Assembly (NCBI GenBank): GCA_013398055.1
Contig: VZRS01007384.1
Span: forward strand, 485,244 to 549,243
Direction: 5' to 3'
Source: Ifrita kowaldi
Lineage: Eukaryota > Chordata > Aves > Passeriformes > Cinclosomatidae
DNA length: 64,000 bases
Shown here one piece after another: positions 1 to 12,897 of this stretch. Under the pieces are notes generated by a model. It did not search any database. It worked only from the letters and a program-made list of their open reading frames with translations, and was not told the origin of the DNA. Numbering within the stretch: the first letter of the stretch is position 1; each line of letters opens with the position of its first letter. A program made the position numbers and the translations under genes.

Positions 1-3000
1 TCATTTCACTTGGGCACATTCTTTACCTGTTAAATGCTTAAGTAGTTTCACGCTTTCTCGGGATATGTTATAGTCTTGAAAAAAACTTGTCTCTGAAGAA
101 ATGACAATACTGTATAATACCTCAAAAATATGAGATCTTTGTCAATTCAAGCAATAAGGGAACTAAACACATGCATTCATAGTGGAGTAAGAATGAGAAA
201 AAAGCAATTAATTGTCAGTTTTCAGGTTTTCAATAAAAAACCCTTCTCACAAGCAGATATTATAGACAGCCACTACAATGCCCTTAAAATTGAAATGTAT
301 TATGTGTATAAATAACAGCATCCTGCTAAATGTAATATGAAAATTCAAGCTGGTATATCAGTATTAGATTGAGTGCTGTGCATCACTATAAGGCACCCTA
401 AGGTTAAATTGGGCTCCTGCACCGAAATTCTAATTAGAAATAGGAGTGCTCCAACTCTGTGTAAGTGCATGTCTGTTTAATTATTTTCACTTTTTCCTTG
501 CATCTTTCATTATTCCATAGTCCTTTTCTTCCTCCTTTCTTGCTGTTTTCAAGCAACCCAATCTCCTCACTTAATCTAAGTGTAGGACCTTCCTATAAGT
601 TGGCATTAATTGATAAGCAGTGTTTAATTATTATTTTTCATCTCTGAAGAGACCTGATATTAACTCCCCGAGGGCCCTAGACAACATTTCAGCCCTTTGA
701 CTCACGTGGCACAGCTCTGCCATCTTCTGACATATCTTTCTCTTGTCAGCAACACAATCATTTTCTTTAGTGTAATACCGATAATGTTTTGTCTTTAGGA
801 TTTTCCTACCTATTTCATAGTACACAAAACATTTTTAATGGAGAATAGATACAGTTAGTTTCTACCTGAGAGATGTGTTTTAGCTGAGTAGGACAGTTGG
901 TTTCTTTATCACACTAAATGACTCTTAAGAAACCTTACTTTCACAAATACAATATCTAAGTTACCATAAGAACATTTTGTTATTTCCTACTATCACCTCT
1001 CACTCTTAGAAGAGTACATTAATTTTTTTAATTATTCACATTTGGCATTATTTTTTTTAATTTTATTAAAGAAATGTAAAGAAGTTAATCCAATTTTGTG
1101 TACATCAATTTCGGTATAAATCCACTGTCCATAATAAAGTGTTTCCCATTCTACATTGTGTGAATCTTGATAGTGAGGATGCAGTGCATAAATTTTATTT
1201 CGATGAATCAAAATTCACTTTAAGAACTGCTTAAAATTTAAAACTTTCCTCTGATAGAATAAATCTGCTTAATTTTAAATCAGCATAATTTCCCCAATAT
1301 TCTTAATTAAATTCCAGCACACCCAGAATTTTTCAAATACTTCTCAGCGGGTACAGTTTTATTAATGAAAACTAAATGATCATTGTGAGGCATTTGGGTT
1401 CAGAATGAAATATTAAAAACTGGATCATTCTTTGGATTAGTATTGAGATTCATGTTTATCTGCATTGAAAATATATTGAAATGCACATATATTGAAGTGG
1501 AACAGATAGAAATATGTACATGAGCCCTGGAGCAACTAATTTTCCTGGGAAAAGCTAAATTCTAGGATCTGAAATCTCCTTTTAATTGCTGAATTGTACT
1601 TTTTCAAATCTTTTTTTTTCTTCAGCACCGATGACCCTAAGCTAATTCAAAACTTTTCCCTCCCTATAGGCTATTTTTTAGAGCTACCATTTCTTAGGAC
1701 AGACCTCCAAATGGAACACAGGCACAGCCTTTCTCTGTGGCTCTGCTTCTTGTCAGTCCCAATAAAAGAAGAAAGACAAGACAGCCTCTCCAGCCACAGG
1801 AAAGTCATAACCCCAGTTATCCTTTGGTAAAAGGTCCCTCACTGCTTGTTTTTAACCTATTCGTGATCCATTCTGTAATGGAAACCATCACACGGTTAAA
1901 TAAAAACCTGAAAATATTCTGCAAACATGTTTTAAAATATGTAAACATTAGACAATGCCATAATAAATGCATACTGTATATTTAAACATTAGAAGGAAGC
2001 TGCATTAGGTTCCCAAAAACCACACATAATCCCCATAAAATATTTAGTTTGGGAAGCCTAATTAATACAGCATGAACAAAAATATATAAAATACATAAAT
2101 AAATAAAATACAACAAAACACTTTTCTGAAGAAGTCCACAGGTATTTAAACTCCAAAACTGTAGATGGAATACCAAACAAAACCAGAATTCTCCTTGGGC
2201 CTAGACATGTGGAAGCTGGGTAGTTCGTAATGCTTGGAAGTACATCCAGATGTGTCCTTCACAAATATCACATCTGAATAAAATGCTGTGTTGTATCCAT
2301 TTGATTTATACCAATTTTTCTGAACAGATGCACCAGACATATTTCATTTTATTTTCCATGTATGGCCATGAACTCCATGTTCAGTGATTTTACATGCAAC
2401 TTTATTGATGAAATCAGGAATGTGCTTAGGTTTGGGTAATGCATACACAAGTTCTCTGTGATACATGTGATTATTTTTAAAATATATAGATCAGACTGGT
2501 GGTTGATAATAATTCTTGGAACTTGACCCTGGTTACATTATTGTTTATTTTTAGATTCTGTGACCTTTAGGAATAATATTTTTATAAGTGCAATAAGATC
2601 TTCTAGTGTGTGAATTAATGTTGTACTGATGGAACAGAGTTGATTGCACTCAGCCTTTAGCTTCATTCGCAGCAACACATTAGTTGTGAATTAGTGTGCA
2701 ATAATTCATACCCTGTTGCTTCTTAGATCTAAATATAACATTTGCTCAGCTTTAGAAATACAACATAAAGGCACTAATATTTTCAAATCAAGAGGCCCCC
2801 CCCTTAGTATTTTCGTCTCAAATATGTTGATCTCGTTGCCATATGTTACAATAATAACAGTTTATTAAATAGTGTCATAGACTTCAGCCTAGTTTCTATA
2901 TATATTTGTTCTGTATAGATACTTTCTGTGCTCAAGGTGTTGGGATCCAGTGACATGAAAGGGGATCTAAGAGTCTCTGTATTGAAACAACCATATGTAT

Positions 3001-4628
3001 GATGACTCTATCTCTTTTTTTTTTTGTTTTAATTATGGTTCACAGGGAACTTCATAAAAAGAAAAAAACTTATTTTGAAAAATACCTCTATTATTTTTCA
3101 GACAAAGTATACAAGGAACAGGCAGGTTAAGTAGTAGTCACAATGAGTCTTTAGGCAACAAAACCTAATATTTAGGTTCCTAAAATTCTCACATCATCTT
3201 CAAAGTCTCCATCATTAAAGCCCCATAGTAAAACAAGCATGGCAAGAAGACATTCTGAAAGGATTTTCTTACCAGTCTGTCTAAAACTGAGGTGAAAGCT
3301 GAAGTTTTTCACATCACTGCCAAACTAGCTTCTCTCCTAATGAAGATTTCATCACTCACATGGAATTAATTAGAACTGGCAACACTGAATTCTCTGAGTG
3401 GTGTGGGACCCCAAAGGTCTCTATCAAACATAGGTCTGGCACACCCTAGGCAGTCTTTAGTACTGTGGAAAATTAAATCCTGATGTCTCATAGACTGTCA
3501 GATGCCCTGCCCATTGGACTGTTGGGTGTGGGTTTTTCAGTATACTATATGCAACTCTGTTGAGATTGAAAAATTTAAGAAAGTAGGTGCAGCTAAGGAA
3601 CATGTGCAGAAAATGAAGAAAAGTCAGAAAATCAAAGTAAAGTTCAGGCGTAGCATTTGGAAAACAGGGTTCAAGATCAAACCTTGCAGTAATACGAGTG
3701 GAATGAACTACCAAATTTGGTTTCTAAAGCTATATAGCAAGTAGGCTTAACAGACAAGAGGAGCTCATATGGTAAGCAGTACAGTACTGATGACTCAGTG
3801 GAATAATTTCCTAAAGTTTCCTATACTTAACATGTCAGTATGCAGTCCTTTTTGGAATGTTCTAAAATGAAAAGTAATATTAGACCATTCTATTTCTAGC
3901 ACTTGCTCAGTTCCAGTTCTAAGAATGTTCTTGCATGTAACCTGAGCAACAGAACAGAGGAAACAGATTAACCTGCCCTTACAGAACAAGTTGTGTAGGT
4001 ACTTATTCCAAAATCCTGTGAGCCTCTTTGCAGTGTTGATTGTATGAATTTTCTCTTTCACATTTCACAGCTATGTGGTCTGAATGCCTGTCACAATTCA
4101 TTTTTCCTGCAGATTACTCTCCCATAAGATGAGCAAAACTGATTCAATAGCAAAATAATTTATCTCTGGTCTAGTAGTAGAAGCAAGTGTTGTAGATTGG
4201 ACTGCAGCATAAGAGAGCCATAGCCTTTGTAAGCATGAATGCACAAAAAAGTAGAAGTACTGTTATCATGTAGGTGACCATAATTTGTGCTTGTTTCAGC
4301 TAGTCAGCATAGGGAATAAAGAGCAAAGAGGGTATTTTAGTACACACTGTAGATTTACAGAGTTCTTTTCTGAAGCTAGACCCTGGTGTACCTGATATTC
4401 ACTAGTTACCCACCCCAGCTAGCATAAAGCGTATGTAGTTGGCTCAATCCAGGCTATCTTACAGGTGCATTTTTTTCTGTAGTTACTCTTGTATGGTCCG
4501 AACTCTGTCCAAAGCAAGGTTTAATGCTTTACTTATGTGACTGATCACAGTATGTATTGCAACAAATTTCACTGATGTCACTTTAATTGATGGTGTAGAA
4601 ACAAGAACATTTTCTCGAATTCCAGAAC
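1..4628. other. AT-rich non-coding stretch, no gene seen
   Basis: No convincing exon, RNA gene or recognisable repeat. Short open frames on both strands are 60-88 codons, overlap each other and show no known domain. Minor low-complexity items are a pyrimidine-biased segment around 480-555, a run of nine C at about 2803-2811 and several T or A runs (1611-1620, 3014-3025). Composition matches unique intergenic or intronic vertebrate DNA. Confidence 0.7.
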
Positions 4629-4765
4629 TCTGCATTTCTCTTCTCATCCCTGCTCTTCCCATTTATTTTCTTCTTCTCCTTTCCCTGCTCCCTTCTCCTT
4701 TATCCTTCCTTTTCTCTCTTTCAGTTCCCCCCATTCCTTTCCCTTCCCACTTCAGTTTTTCCCTT
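4629..4765 (+). repeat. Imperfect polypyrimidine tract
   Basis: About 135 bases are almost entirely C and T on the + strand, rich in TTCTCC and TTCCC units with few purine interruptions. One sub-segment, ending with AG at 4723-4724, resembles a splice acceptor (pyrimidine tract then CAG). No open frame or donor pairs convincingly with it, so I treat it as simple-sequence DNA. Such mirror-like pyrimidine tracts can adopt triplex (H-DNA) structure; that is general knowledge, not shown here. Confidence 0.7.
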
Positions 4766-7514
4766 AGAGGTACTATTCAAAGCAGAATCAGAATTACGAA
4801 ACTTGCTTTATTTCTGTAAATATCTGCTGCATTCTTGCCTATCACAGCTCAAAGTAGAATTAATTGAGCTTAACGGATAAAAAGAGTTACTACAAATATA
4901 CCACAAAGATGCTTTACGGAAGTAAATCTACTAATAAATTAGGATGGACTTGTAAGTTTGTGGGCCCTTAAGTGTCCTACTGGATTTGATTACAAGATCA
5001 GTGTCACCAAAAAGAGTCACCAAGCCATTCAGATGCTGGTAAAAAGCAAGAGATAGGAAAACTGGGCTGTCTGTGTAGGAAAATGCAGAGGTCTGAAGTG
5101 GCTAAGTGAATTCAGTTAGTCAATTATTTTTCACAAATTCTGAAGGCTTCATGATCTGCACACTTTCAGAGAAGTGACTGGATTTCAGACTGGAGCTGTT
5201 TCAAAACAATTCTTCCAAATGCATGGAAAAGAATATAACTTTTGGTCTCTGTTAACCCCTTTTGCTAATCTCTACTTTACAGCAGGTTTGTTGGAAACAC
5301 AGTAATCCTGGCAGTAATTAACAAGAAATAATCTAATATCATGCTAATTTATAATAAAAATCAAATATTAAAAAAAAATATTTCAACTGCTAATTGAATT
5401 AGAAGCAATATAAAGAATTCATTTTCTCCAAGCAAATGATTTCCAATTTGATTGCTTTTTTAGCCAAATAATGAAACCAACAGATGAAGATATTCAGTTG
5501 AATCTATATGGTTTTTCTGCTATTAAACAATTTATTAAATGCAAAATTCTGCATGAAACCTTATTAGATGCATAATAATCCTTGTCAGACTGAGTTCTGC
5601 AGCCAAAACACATGAAAAGAAATTGGGTTTAGGTCTTAAATTACCTAGTGATACTTCTAAATGAAGGATTTGCAGCATGTCATTATATATACAGATGGCA
5701 TTATGATTCCCAAGAGCATGGAAATGTTATAAATATAATAGGAAACAAAAAAAGAACAATCTAGTATGTATAAAGCAATTTATTCCTCTAGAGGGATTAT
5801 TTTTAAAAATATTGAATTTAAAATCAAATGATTTTAACAGAAAGTGTAGCATGAATTTTCAGTCAATACTATTTTATCTGGTGCATGCAGAACCTAGGAG
5901 GCAATAGCACTAATTAAGGAGCTAAAATCAGTAATGACACAAGGCAGATTATAGAGTACCTTCTGTGCAGGTATCAATTCTATATTTAGAGCAGAGTTAG
6001 TTGGGTGATAGGCACATTCTAAATGCTAATAAGAAAGGAAAGACTAGATAAGAGGAATGTACCCATTTAACTGGTTGCCATATGGCAGATAACTGATGGG
6101 TATTTATCTCAATGGTTTTTCCCATCTAACTCATATTATTCATTGAAATACTTTTGACATAGGAACTGAGAAACTGAGTACTATTTTTCTCATTGAACAA
6201 TATTCTAAGGGCACAACCTTCATTGCCTTTTACAACAGGAATAGACCCACCCAAATTGTTTTCAGGCCAGTTACATGGTTCAAAAGTAGTGCATTGCTTT
6301 TCTCTGGTCTGCTCTATCTGGTGGCAGGGCTTCAAGATGTAGCAGAGCAGTGAGTAAGAGATGGGGGTAAGAGAGCAATGTAATAATACCTGTTTTCAGA
6401 CTGATTTGGGGGCTCCAATACACATAAGTAAAATTACATTCAAACTTTGAAGAATGAGGTGGAATTGGCTATTATACGGCATGCAACAGGAAAATAGAAG
6501 GATGGAGGTTACAGAAGCAATCCTGTAGAAAGACTCATGCTTTATTAAGCTTGAATTTTAAAATCTGTGCAACATTCTAGTAACTTCAGATTCAGAGTTT
6601 TTGCTTTAGTGCTTTGTCTTGACCTTTACTTAGAAATGTACATCTTCTAAGAAGGTAGCCATGCTAATGTATCTTACTGAGCTTCCTTTACCACTGCTCA
6701 GAAAGCTCTTTAACATAGTTTTTGATTGGCTCCTAGAGTACCTGCTGCTTCTCTGTTTATTACTTTGCAAGTAGAAGTCCCAGAGAGAGTTATCTTCAGG
6801 ATCAGCATTATCCAAAAAATATGTGCACATCCATACAGATTAGTACACAGTGTTATCCTCTGTTAGTTGTGAGGAAACAAAGAAGAAAGTTGTGATCTCC
6901 CTGAGATAATTGAAGGAGCCTGTATTTTGAACTGAGATGCAATTCCTTGCTCTAATGCTTATATTCAGACCATGATGCCACTTTTTTTACATCTTTCTCT
7001 TTAACCTATCAAACTGAGATATTTCTTATGGTAGTTGTTTTGATATCAAACTGGCACATTCAAATATCACTTTCCATGTGTGAATTATTACTCAGTGTTT
7101 TGCGGTAATAATGACAACATCAATACTTTAAAACTTGTTTGGTTTATTAAATAAAATCTTGTCCTAAAAAAAGCAGCTTTTAAAATTCATCAAATTCCAT
7201 GAATGAGTATCTCATTAAGTATAAAATGTCATTTAAATAGGAAAGTTAGTACCTCCCACATTGTTACAGCTACTGCTACAAACCAATTTCAGCAAATCTT
7301 TTCTAAGTGCTCTCATTCCACAAACTATTTTGTTTTGTCTCACTACATTGCTCATCACTGAAAATTTCTTGCCCCATTCTCGCATTCATTGTGCCAATTG
7401 AGGAATATTTAAGGCTGGAATATAGCCTGTAGCTCAATGTTGGAGTGGGCCTTTCTGTGTAAGAGATCTTTTTAAAAACTTTAAAACAAGCTTTATTTTA
7501 ACTCCAATCTGTAC
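4766..7514. other. Non-coding stretch with a homeodomain-motif-rich segment
   Basis: No gene recognised. Between roughly 5320 and 5660 there is an unusual concentration of homeodomain and POU-like words: TAATTGAATTA at 5391-5401, an inverted repeat ATGCA..TGCAT with octamer-like ATGCAAAATT at 5539-5554, and several AATTTAT/TTATTAAA strings. The rest is unremarkable AT-rich sequence. The open frames at 6126-6335 and 6630-6830 (minus) show no family features. Confidence 0.5.
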
Positions 7515-7890
7515 TGTGTCTGGTTGGGATAGAGTTAACTTTGTTCAGAGCAGCTCTTTTGGTGCTATTTTTTGGATTTGTGGCTATAACAGTGTTCATA
7601 ACATGTCAATGTTTTGGCTTTTGCTGAACAGCGCAGACTTCTGCTTGCCTACGGATGGGAATGGGCAAGAAGTCAGAAGGAGACACAGCTGGAACAGCTG
7701 ACCCAAATTGGCCAAAGAAATATATTTCTTACAATACAGCTTCACACTCAGCAATAAAAATTGGAGGTAGACGAAGAAGGAGAGACGTTTTAACTTCCAA
7801 GGAGGCCGTTGTTCTGACACCAGCTGGACATCAGTCTGACTGGGAGAGGTGCTGACTTCTTACACTTTTCTGTATTGTAACCAATTACAA
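7515..7890 (+). mobile_element. Decayed endogenous-retrovirus LTR fragment (avian, TGTG-CTGG...ATAGAGTTAA type)
   Basis: The start (tgtgtctggttggg then atagagttaac) matches the 5' end of a common avian LTR family. It is followed by family words: tttttggatttg, a 'gacacagctgg...acagctgacccaaattggccaaag' block around 7680-7717 and an R/U5-like part (ggacatcag...tgactgggaggtgctgact type) around 7827-7860. The same family is present in better condition at 31299-31887 on the other strand. The TATA region is badly eroded and the 3' end is lost or unrecognisable, so the right boundary is approximate. No internal retroviral gene is next to it, so it is a solo or truncated LTR. ERV class is not settled. 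Confidence 0.7.
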
Positions 7891-10289
7891 ACTTGGAGGT
7901 ACAGCAGGAAGATTTAGTGGATTTATAAAAATAAAAACTCTCTTTTTGCTGATGTATAATTTCAGTTTTCCTCCAAAGACTAAGGAGGATGTTCTTTAAA
8001 TATGAAATATGATTACTATACTTAAGGTCTACTTCATGTGCACTGAATTCCAATTCACTAGGCTATATTCAGCTAAAAATAATAGTTCCGTACGAAGAGA
8101 AGAAGGTAATATTGGTCAATAGTACTGTTCACCCCCTAATTTGTTAATAATTAATGTTGTTAAAAATAATAAAGTAGCTTTAGAATTAGAATATAGGGAA
8201 ATATAGGGAAATAGGCAAATGTAGGACAAAAATTAGTATGTTTCTCAAACAAAGCTAGTTGTTCCCACATCCATGGTAATTACACGCCTAATTTGAGACC
8301 TCTGTATCTTGAACCCCTCAGGAGTATTTTCAAGATAGAAAGGCTATCTGAGATGTCAGATTGGCACAGAATAAAGTAAAAATAATGACTACAGGAGACT
8401 ACAAAGTACATGAAACAGTGACTGTTAAGCACTAAATAGATTTGAGTAGCCCTAAAGAGTACGCATAAACATTTCAAAATCAATATTCCACACCATTTAT
8501 TATGCCAATTTACAAATGTATCACCTAGAAAATATTTATTTCTAAACAGTTTGCTTTTCTACCCTTGCACTTTTCTTAACATGCAGAAATTTTTTTTTCT
8601 CAATGTCTAATGAAGATTGGGAGGGAGAAAGAAGATCAGGCAAGATAAGGCCCCAGTGTTGCAGTGGTTCCTCTTTCTTGCTCATCATAAGGGCTAGAAC
8701 AGTATCGAGAGATTGACAGAGAAAGAAAGTTACCAGAACCACTGAGCAGTATTCAGAGTACTGGTGAGACAAAGGAGTAGCGTCTAGAAATTTCAGGGTC
8801 CTGTGTGCATCAAAAAAACTCTGCAATCACTTACCTCTGCCTCATGCCCCGCTCAGAGGTTTAATCGCCTGTATTCAACATCATCTTTAATACAATGCAG
8901 CTATATGGCCTTGGATCAAACTGCTGGGGAAAGTGCAATAAGAGAAAGAGTCATGAAAAGCCTCATCCTCCCACTTTGCTTAAGAGCTACATTTAAGTGA
9001 GGACTTCCCACTTGAACCTTGCAGTGCTGTATTGTAGGTAAGCCTGCATATGGAAGACTTGAATTTCTGGCTTGACATCAAACCCTCTTCAACATTATGG
9101 GGTTGTTTAATGCTCACTCAAGTGTTGACTGACTCTGGATAACATCACCAGATCTGCTCTGCTCTTTTGGATTAGGTACAGGGGTAACTGTAAGTGAAGT
9201 CACAGCCCTGTACCTGCTGCCAATCTCAGCTCACCTTCCCTTGCAGAGTAGCCTACTTCTGCTGCTTCCTGATCTGAAAAAATGGGGTTTATGACTTCTA
9301 CTTCCCTTAGCATCTAGAATATAGGAATAAGCTCCTCTAAGATGAGGTAATCATCTTCATTCTATCATACATAGAGATTGCTGTATGCAAAAACCTTCCC
9401 TTTCTTATCAAAAACTTTGTAGATAAATTTTTATTCCTTTCATCCTGAAACTAAACACAAGAAAATAAGCATGGGAATTATTTATACCATTATCTTAAAG
9501 ATCCAGTGAAGACAAAGTAGAAATTACTTTTTCTGCCTGGAAACACAAATGCAAAATCATTTAAAAGTGAATCCTTTTCTTATTTGTGTGATGGAGAAAG
9601 AGGGATTATATATAACATAAGGCACATCAAAGATCTCTATTGGCTAGACAGGCACAGTGTGAAATACCATAGAACTCAGCTCAAACACCACCCTGGAAAT
9701 CAAGAGCCAAACAGTGAGTAATGTGAATACTGATGGAGACTTTAGCCTAGACTTTGATCAGCCAGTAGTACTAATAGAATATTCAGAGAATTGTTTCTTC
9801 ATTGTCTCTCTAGAGTAGGATAGAGTAGAATTTCTAACTGTACTTTTGTCTACTTTGTCAGATTTAAACCCACAGGTCAAGACTTTTTATTAGTATGTTT
9901 ACATATGTTTTGTGGAGAGACTAAAGCTTTCTCTACTCTACCATGACCCTGGATGTCTTAACATAGTACAGTGCTGAAGAAAATACACTTTGCTTTCAAC
10001 CTGAGCTTAATGGGTTAAAAGGTGGAGCTAGTGTGTCTTTTCCTATTAACCAGCTCACATCTGGCTAGAGCACTGTTGATGGAATAACCTCTGGTGTGCC
10101 TGCAAATATTCCCTCATAGGTACATAAGGAGTTATTCCTTATAGATTAGATTTTCTGATGTGTCCTGTTGTCAAGGAGATTGTGTCTATTCCAGATAAAT
10201 GTTGATCAGACTTCTGTTGTATTTAGCATTGTTCTCCTTTCTCCAGATTCTATTAACATATCTGTTGCAGGAAATTGTCAGTAGCTGCA
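7891..10289. other. Non-coding stretch, nothing recognised
   Basis: AT-rich unique sequence. A 10-bp unit (atatagggaa) is repeated about 2.6 times at 8191-8215. The 94-codon minus-strand frame at 8542-8826 has no recognisable domain and no clear splice sites. No transposon end, RNA gene or regulatory cluster is evident. Confidence 0.65.
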
Positions 10290-10770
10290 TATCAGGGAGC
10301 AGCAAGAGGAGGCTGACCTGTGAGGGCAGGGAAGTCAGAAGCTGAGCATAATAACAAGGCAGGCAGAGGTCTCACTGACAAGGGTCTCACAGCACCAAAA
10401 CAAGGCAAGCAGAGAAACTCCGGCAAGGGTAATCAATTGCAACTAAGGATCCAAATCACTGGTCAAGTTCTTGATGATGAAGCAAGTCCAGGTTCAGTCT
10501 GGGAAGGTGATCAGGTCCAAATACATTGTCCTGGGTCAGACACAGGTTCAGTGCCTCCAGCCAAGTCTGCAGAACTCAGACACCAAGCCAGGAAGTCAAA
10601 CCATAGGTCAGGGTAGAGGTCTGGCTTGATGGGGTACCTCTCTAGGTATAGACATAGGCATGACTTCTGCCCCACTCCAGGGTAAGCTGAGCAGGAACCA
10701 TCAGTACAAAACTCAGCAGAGAGCCATGCTAAAGCTCTTTAGAAGTCTTTTGGGGAGACCTTTGGCAGAG
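10290..10770. repeat. GC-richer unidentified repeat-like block
   Basis: This block is clearly richer in G and C than both flanks. It contains short recurring words such as caaggcag/aaggcaagcagag, ggtctcac (twice, 10367-10390) and variants of caggt(t)cag and tcaggtcca. Read on the minus strand it has many CTGA/CTTGG words, a texture I associate with U5 or leader regions of vertebrate LTR elements. A 98-codon open frame (10320-10616, +) lies in it but its translation is low-complexity and matches no family I know. Most likely an old LTR or other interspersed repeat; identity unknown. Confidence 0.4.
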
Positions 10771-11379
10771 GCTCCTTCCATCTGTTTCCCCATAATGTGT
10801 TTTATCAGCAAGCTGGCCTTGAGTACAGAAAGATGAACTCCTCAAAGGGAAGGCATGCAATTATGATGCTAACAGTTCAATTTTTATGAGACACTGCAAT
10901 TCATCTTCAAATCAATATGCACTTTTCTGCTTCTTTTTTTAATAAATCCCATGTTTTAAGATAGCAGTCTTAATATAAGCTCAATAACATGGGCCTCAAA
11001 TAAGCAAGATCCCACTTTAAGATCTATGTGGAGACCATAGCTAACATGAGTAAAGCTCACTTCCACTAAGTTTTCTCAGAAACATTACAAAACTATGAAA
11101 ACAAAAGTTACATTTTGTTCTGGGCCGTTATTTCCGAGGGAAAGGTGTTTTTAAAGGAACTGGTTTTTTGGTGGTCCTTTCATAGAAGAGGTATAATTAA
11201 TCTGCCAACCAGCAGAGTAAGGAAAAAAAAATGCTACTCTCTGCATTTTTTGTTCATTTTAAGACTTTTTTTAACAGGTTTTTTCTCATTTTCTGATCAT
11301 CTGTAGAATTATCTTCCTGCCTTGTTTTCTTAATAAGTATGTACTTATGCGCGCTTTTTTTGTTGTTTTTTTTTTTTTA
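10771..11379. other. Non-coding stretch, nothing recognised
   Basis: Ordinary AT-rich sequence between the GC-richer block and a CR1 relic. Contains T-rich runs near 11220-11280 and 11355-11380. The run of T immediately before 11380 is compatible with an A-rich tail of a minus-strand retroposon, but this is weak. Confidence 0.5.
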
Positions 11380-11545
11380 CTGTATGCATTGGCCTTCTGA
11401 GCAAATTTGTGCTGATGTACTTAGTTTAAGTGTTGGTATTGCATCAGAAACCATTCCCTCAAAACAGACTGATGGTCCATCTGGTTCAGTATCCTGTTTC
11501 CTGTAATGGCTAGTAACAGATGCTTGACAGGAGATTGCAAGAAAT
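11380..11545 (-). mobile_element. Ancient CR1-type LINE 3' region (archosaur/turtle-like)
   Basis: On the minus strand the segment around 11458-11525 reads like the widespread reptile/bird CR1 3' motif (ggaaacaggatactg, then ccagatggaccatcagtctg). This differs from the octamer-tailed CR1 copies elsewhere in the window and suggests an older CR1 subfamily or a SINE borrowing its tail. No ORF2 coding sequence is left. Boundaries are approximate, since the sequence outside the core is too diverged to align by eye. Confidence 0.6.
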
Positions 11546-12897
11546 CCCATAGAGCCCAATTTTGATACATTTATTCATTATGGTATTATTTTCTTAGTTA
11601 AAGGTGGACATTATGGAGTAAATATGCTTTTATTTTTAAAAAGATATCTTACCAAATAACAGTAAGTACTTATTCTTTTTCAAGTACATCTTCAATCCTT
11701 TCAAATGTGATCACTCCTTTTATGAGTCCTATTAAGTGATCCATCCTCACATAAATCGCAAAATACGAGAGTTTTCTCCAGTCAAAATCAAAACGGCAAA
11801 TATTCAATCTTCTTGATTTCAAATTATTTATCCAGAACATTAGTGGAATAAATACCTATTCATGGTATATTTTTTAGAAAGAATAAATAATACAAACTTT
11901 CAGAAAATACATTCAAGCTTAAGCAAGGCTATTTGTGCAAATTAAACAGTAATTAATGTCTGGAGCACCTGAAATTTATTGAAATCTAAGATCTGCTACT
12001 CAGAAATTATTTGAAATCTCTTTCTTCTGTATACAACCAGTAATAGAAATAACACTGGAATATGTAGATGAGTCATCATCTTCATTATCATTTTTAGATA
12101 CTGCTAAATTATCATATTTTACTCATTGTTTTAACAGTACAAGCAAGCAGCTACTATTGCATATAAAATTCCAGTCGCCTGATAATTGATTCTATATGGG
12201 GATTTTTCTTTCTTTCCACATTCCTGTGTTATACACAAACCTCCAGGTCAGTGCATCTGCAGTAGCGTACACATTTTAAATGCCAAGCAATTTGAACGCT
12301 GAACAGGTGATATGTGCAGATCACTGCTGCTTCTTGCCCCTGTCTACAGCTTTGTTTCAAAGCAAGAAGAACAGTGATGAATCCTTTTACTGGCATTTTT
12401 TTGAGATTTGTGATTATGTTAGAATTAGAGCTTTTAATTGTTTTGTGGGTCTTGAACTGTTCCATGTCATAGAAAGTTCCCAAAAGTAGGTCAGATATCA
12501 CATGCATTGGCAGTTTAAAAAAGGGCACAAAGATGAGTTACAATAGATGTTCAGGAAATTGAGCTGGAAGCAGCCACAGAGTGTGTAGTCTTCTTGGCAC
12601 TCTAAAGCTCTCTAAAACACAGAGATTTTGGCGAAGAAAAAAAAAAAGACTTTTTAGATTCCCTGAAAATTTGTTGGCTACTTAAGCCATTGAAGTAACT
12701 GAACTACTCTAAAGACTCACACCACACAAGACATGCTTATCAACAGACTATATGGTATACAGACTAATAATGAATTTCCTTGCACACTCTGAAAATTATA
12801 TTTATTTTATATTTCTCTCCATATCCTCCAGACCTCACTCCTTCCTTGCTCTCCAGTTTCTAACCATTACAATATGCTGTTACAATGATATTATATC
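11546..12897. other. Non-coding stretch, nothing recognised
   Basis: AT-rich sequence. The segment 12229-12528 is open in both directions (99 codons minus, 69 codons plus inside it), which is expected by chance in low-stop stretches; neither translation shows a known domain. No repeats recognised. Confidence 0.6.

Noticed and set aside
4702..4730. Splice-acceptor-like pyrimidine tract ending in CAG
   Set aside because: Part of a 135-base pyrimidine tract; no open frame and donor follow at a sensible distance.
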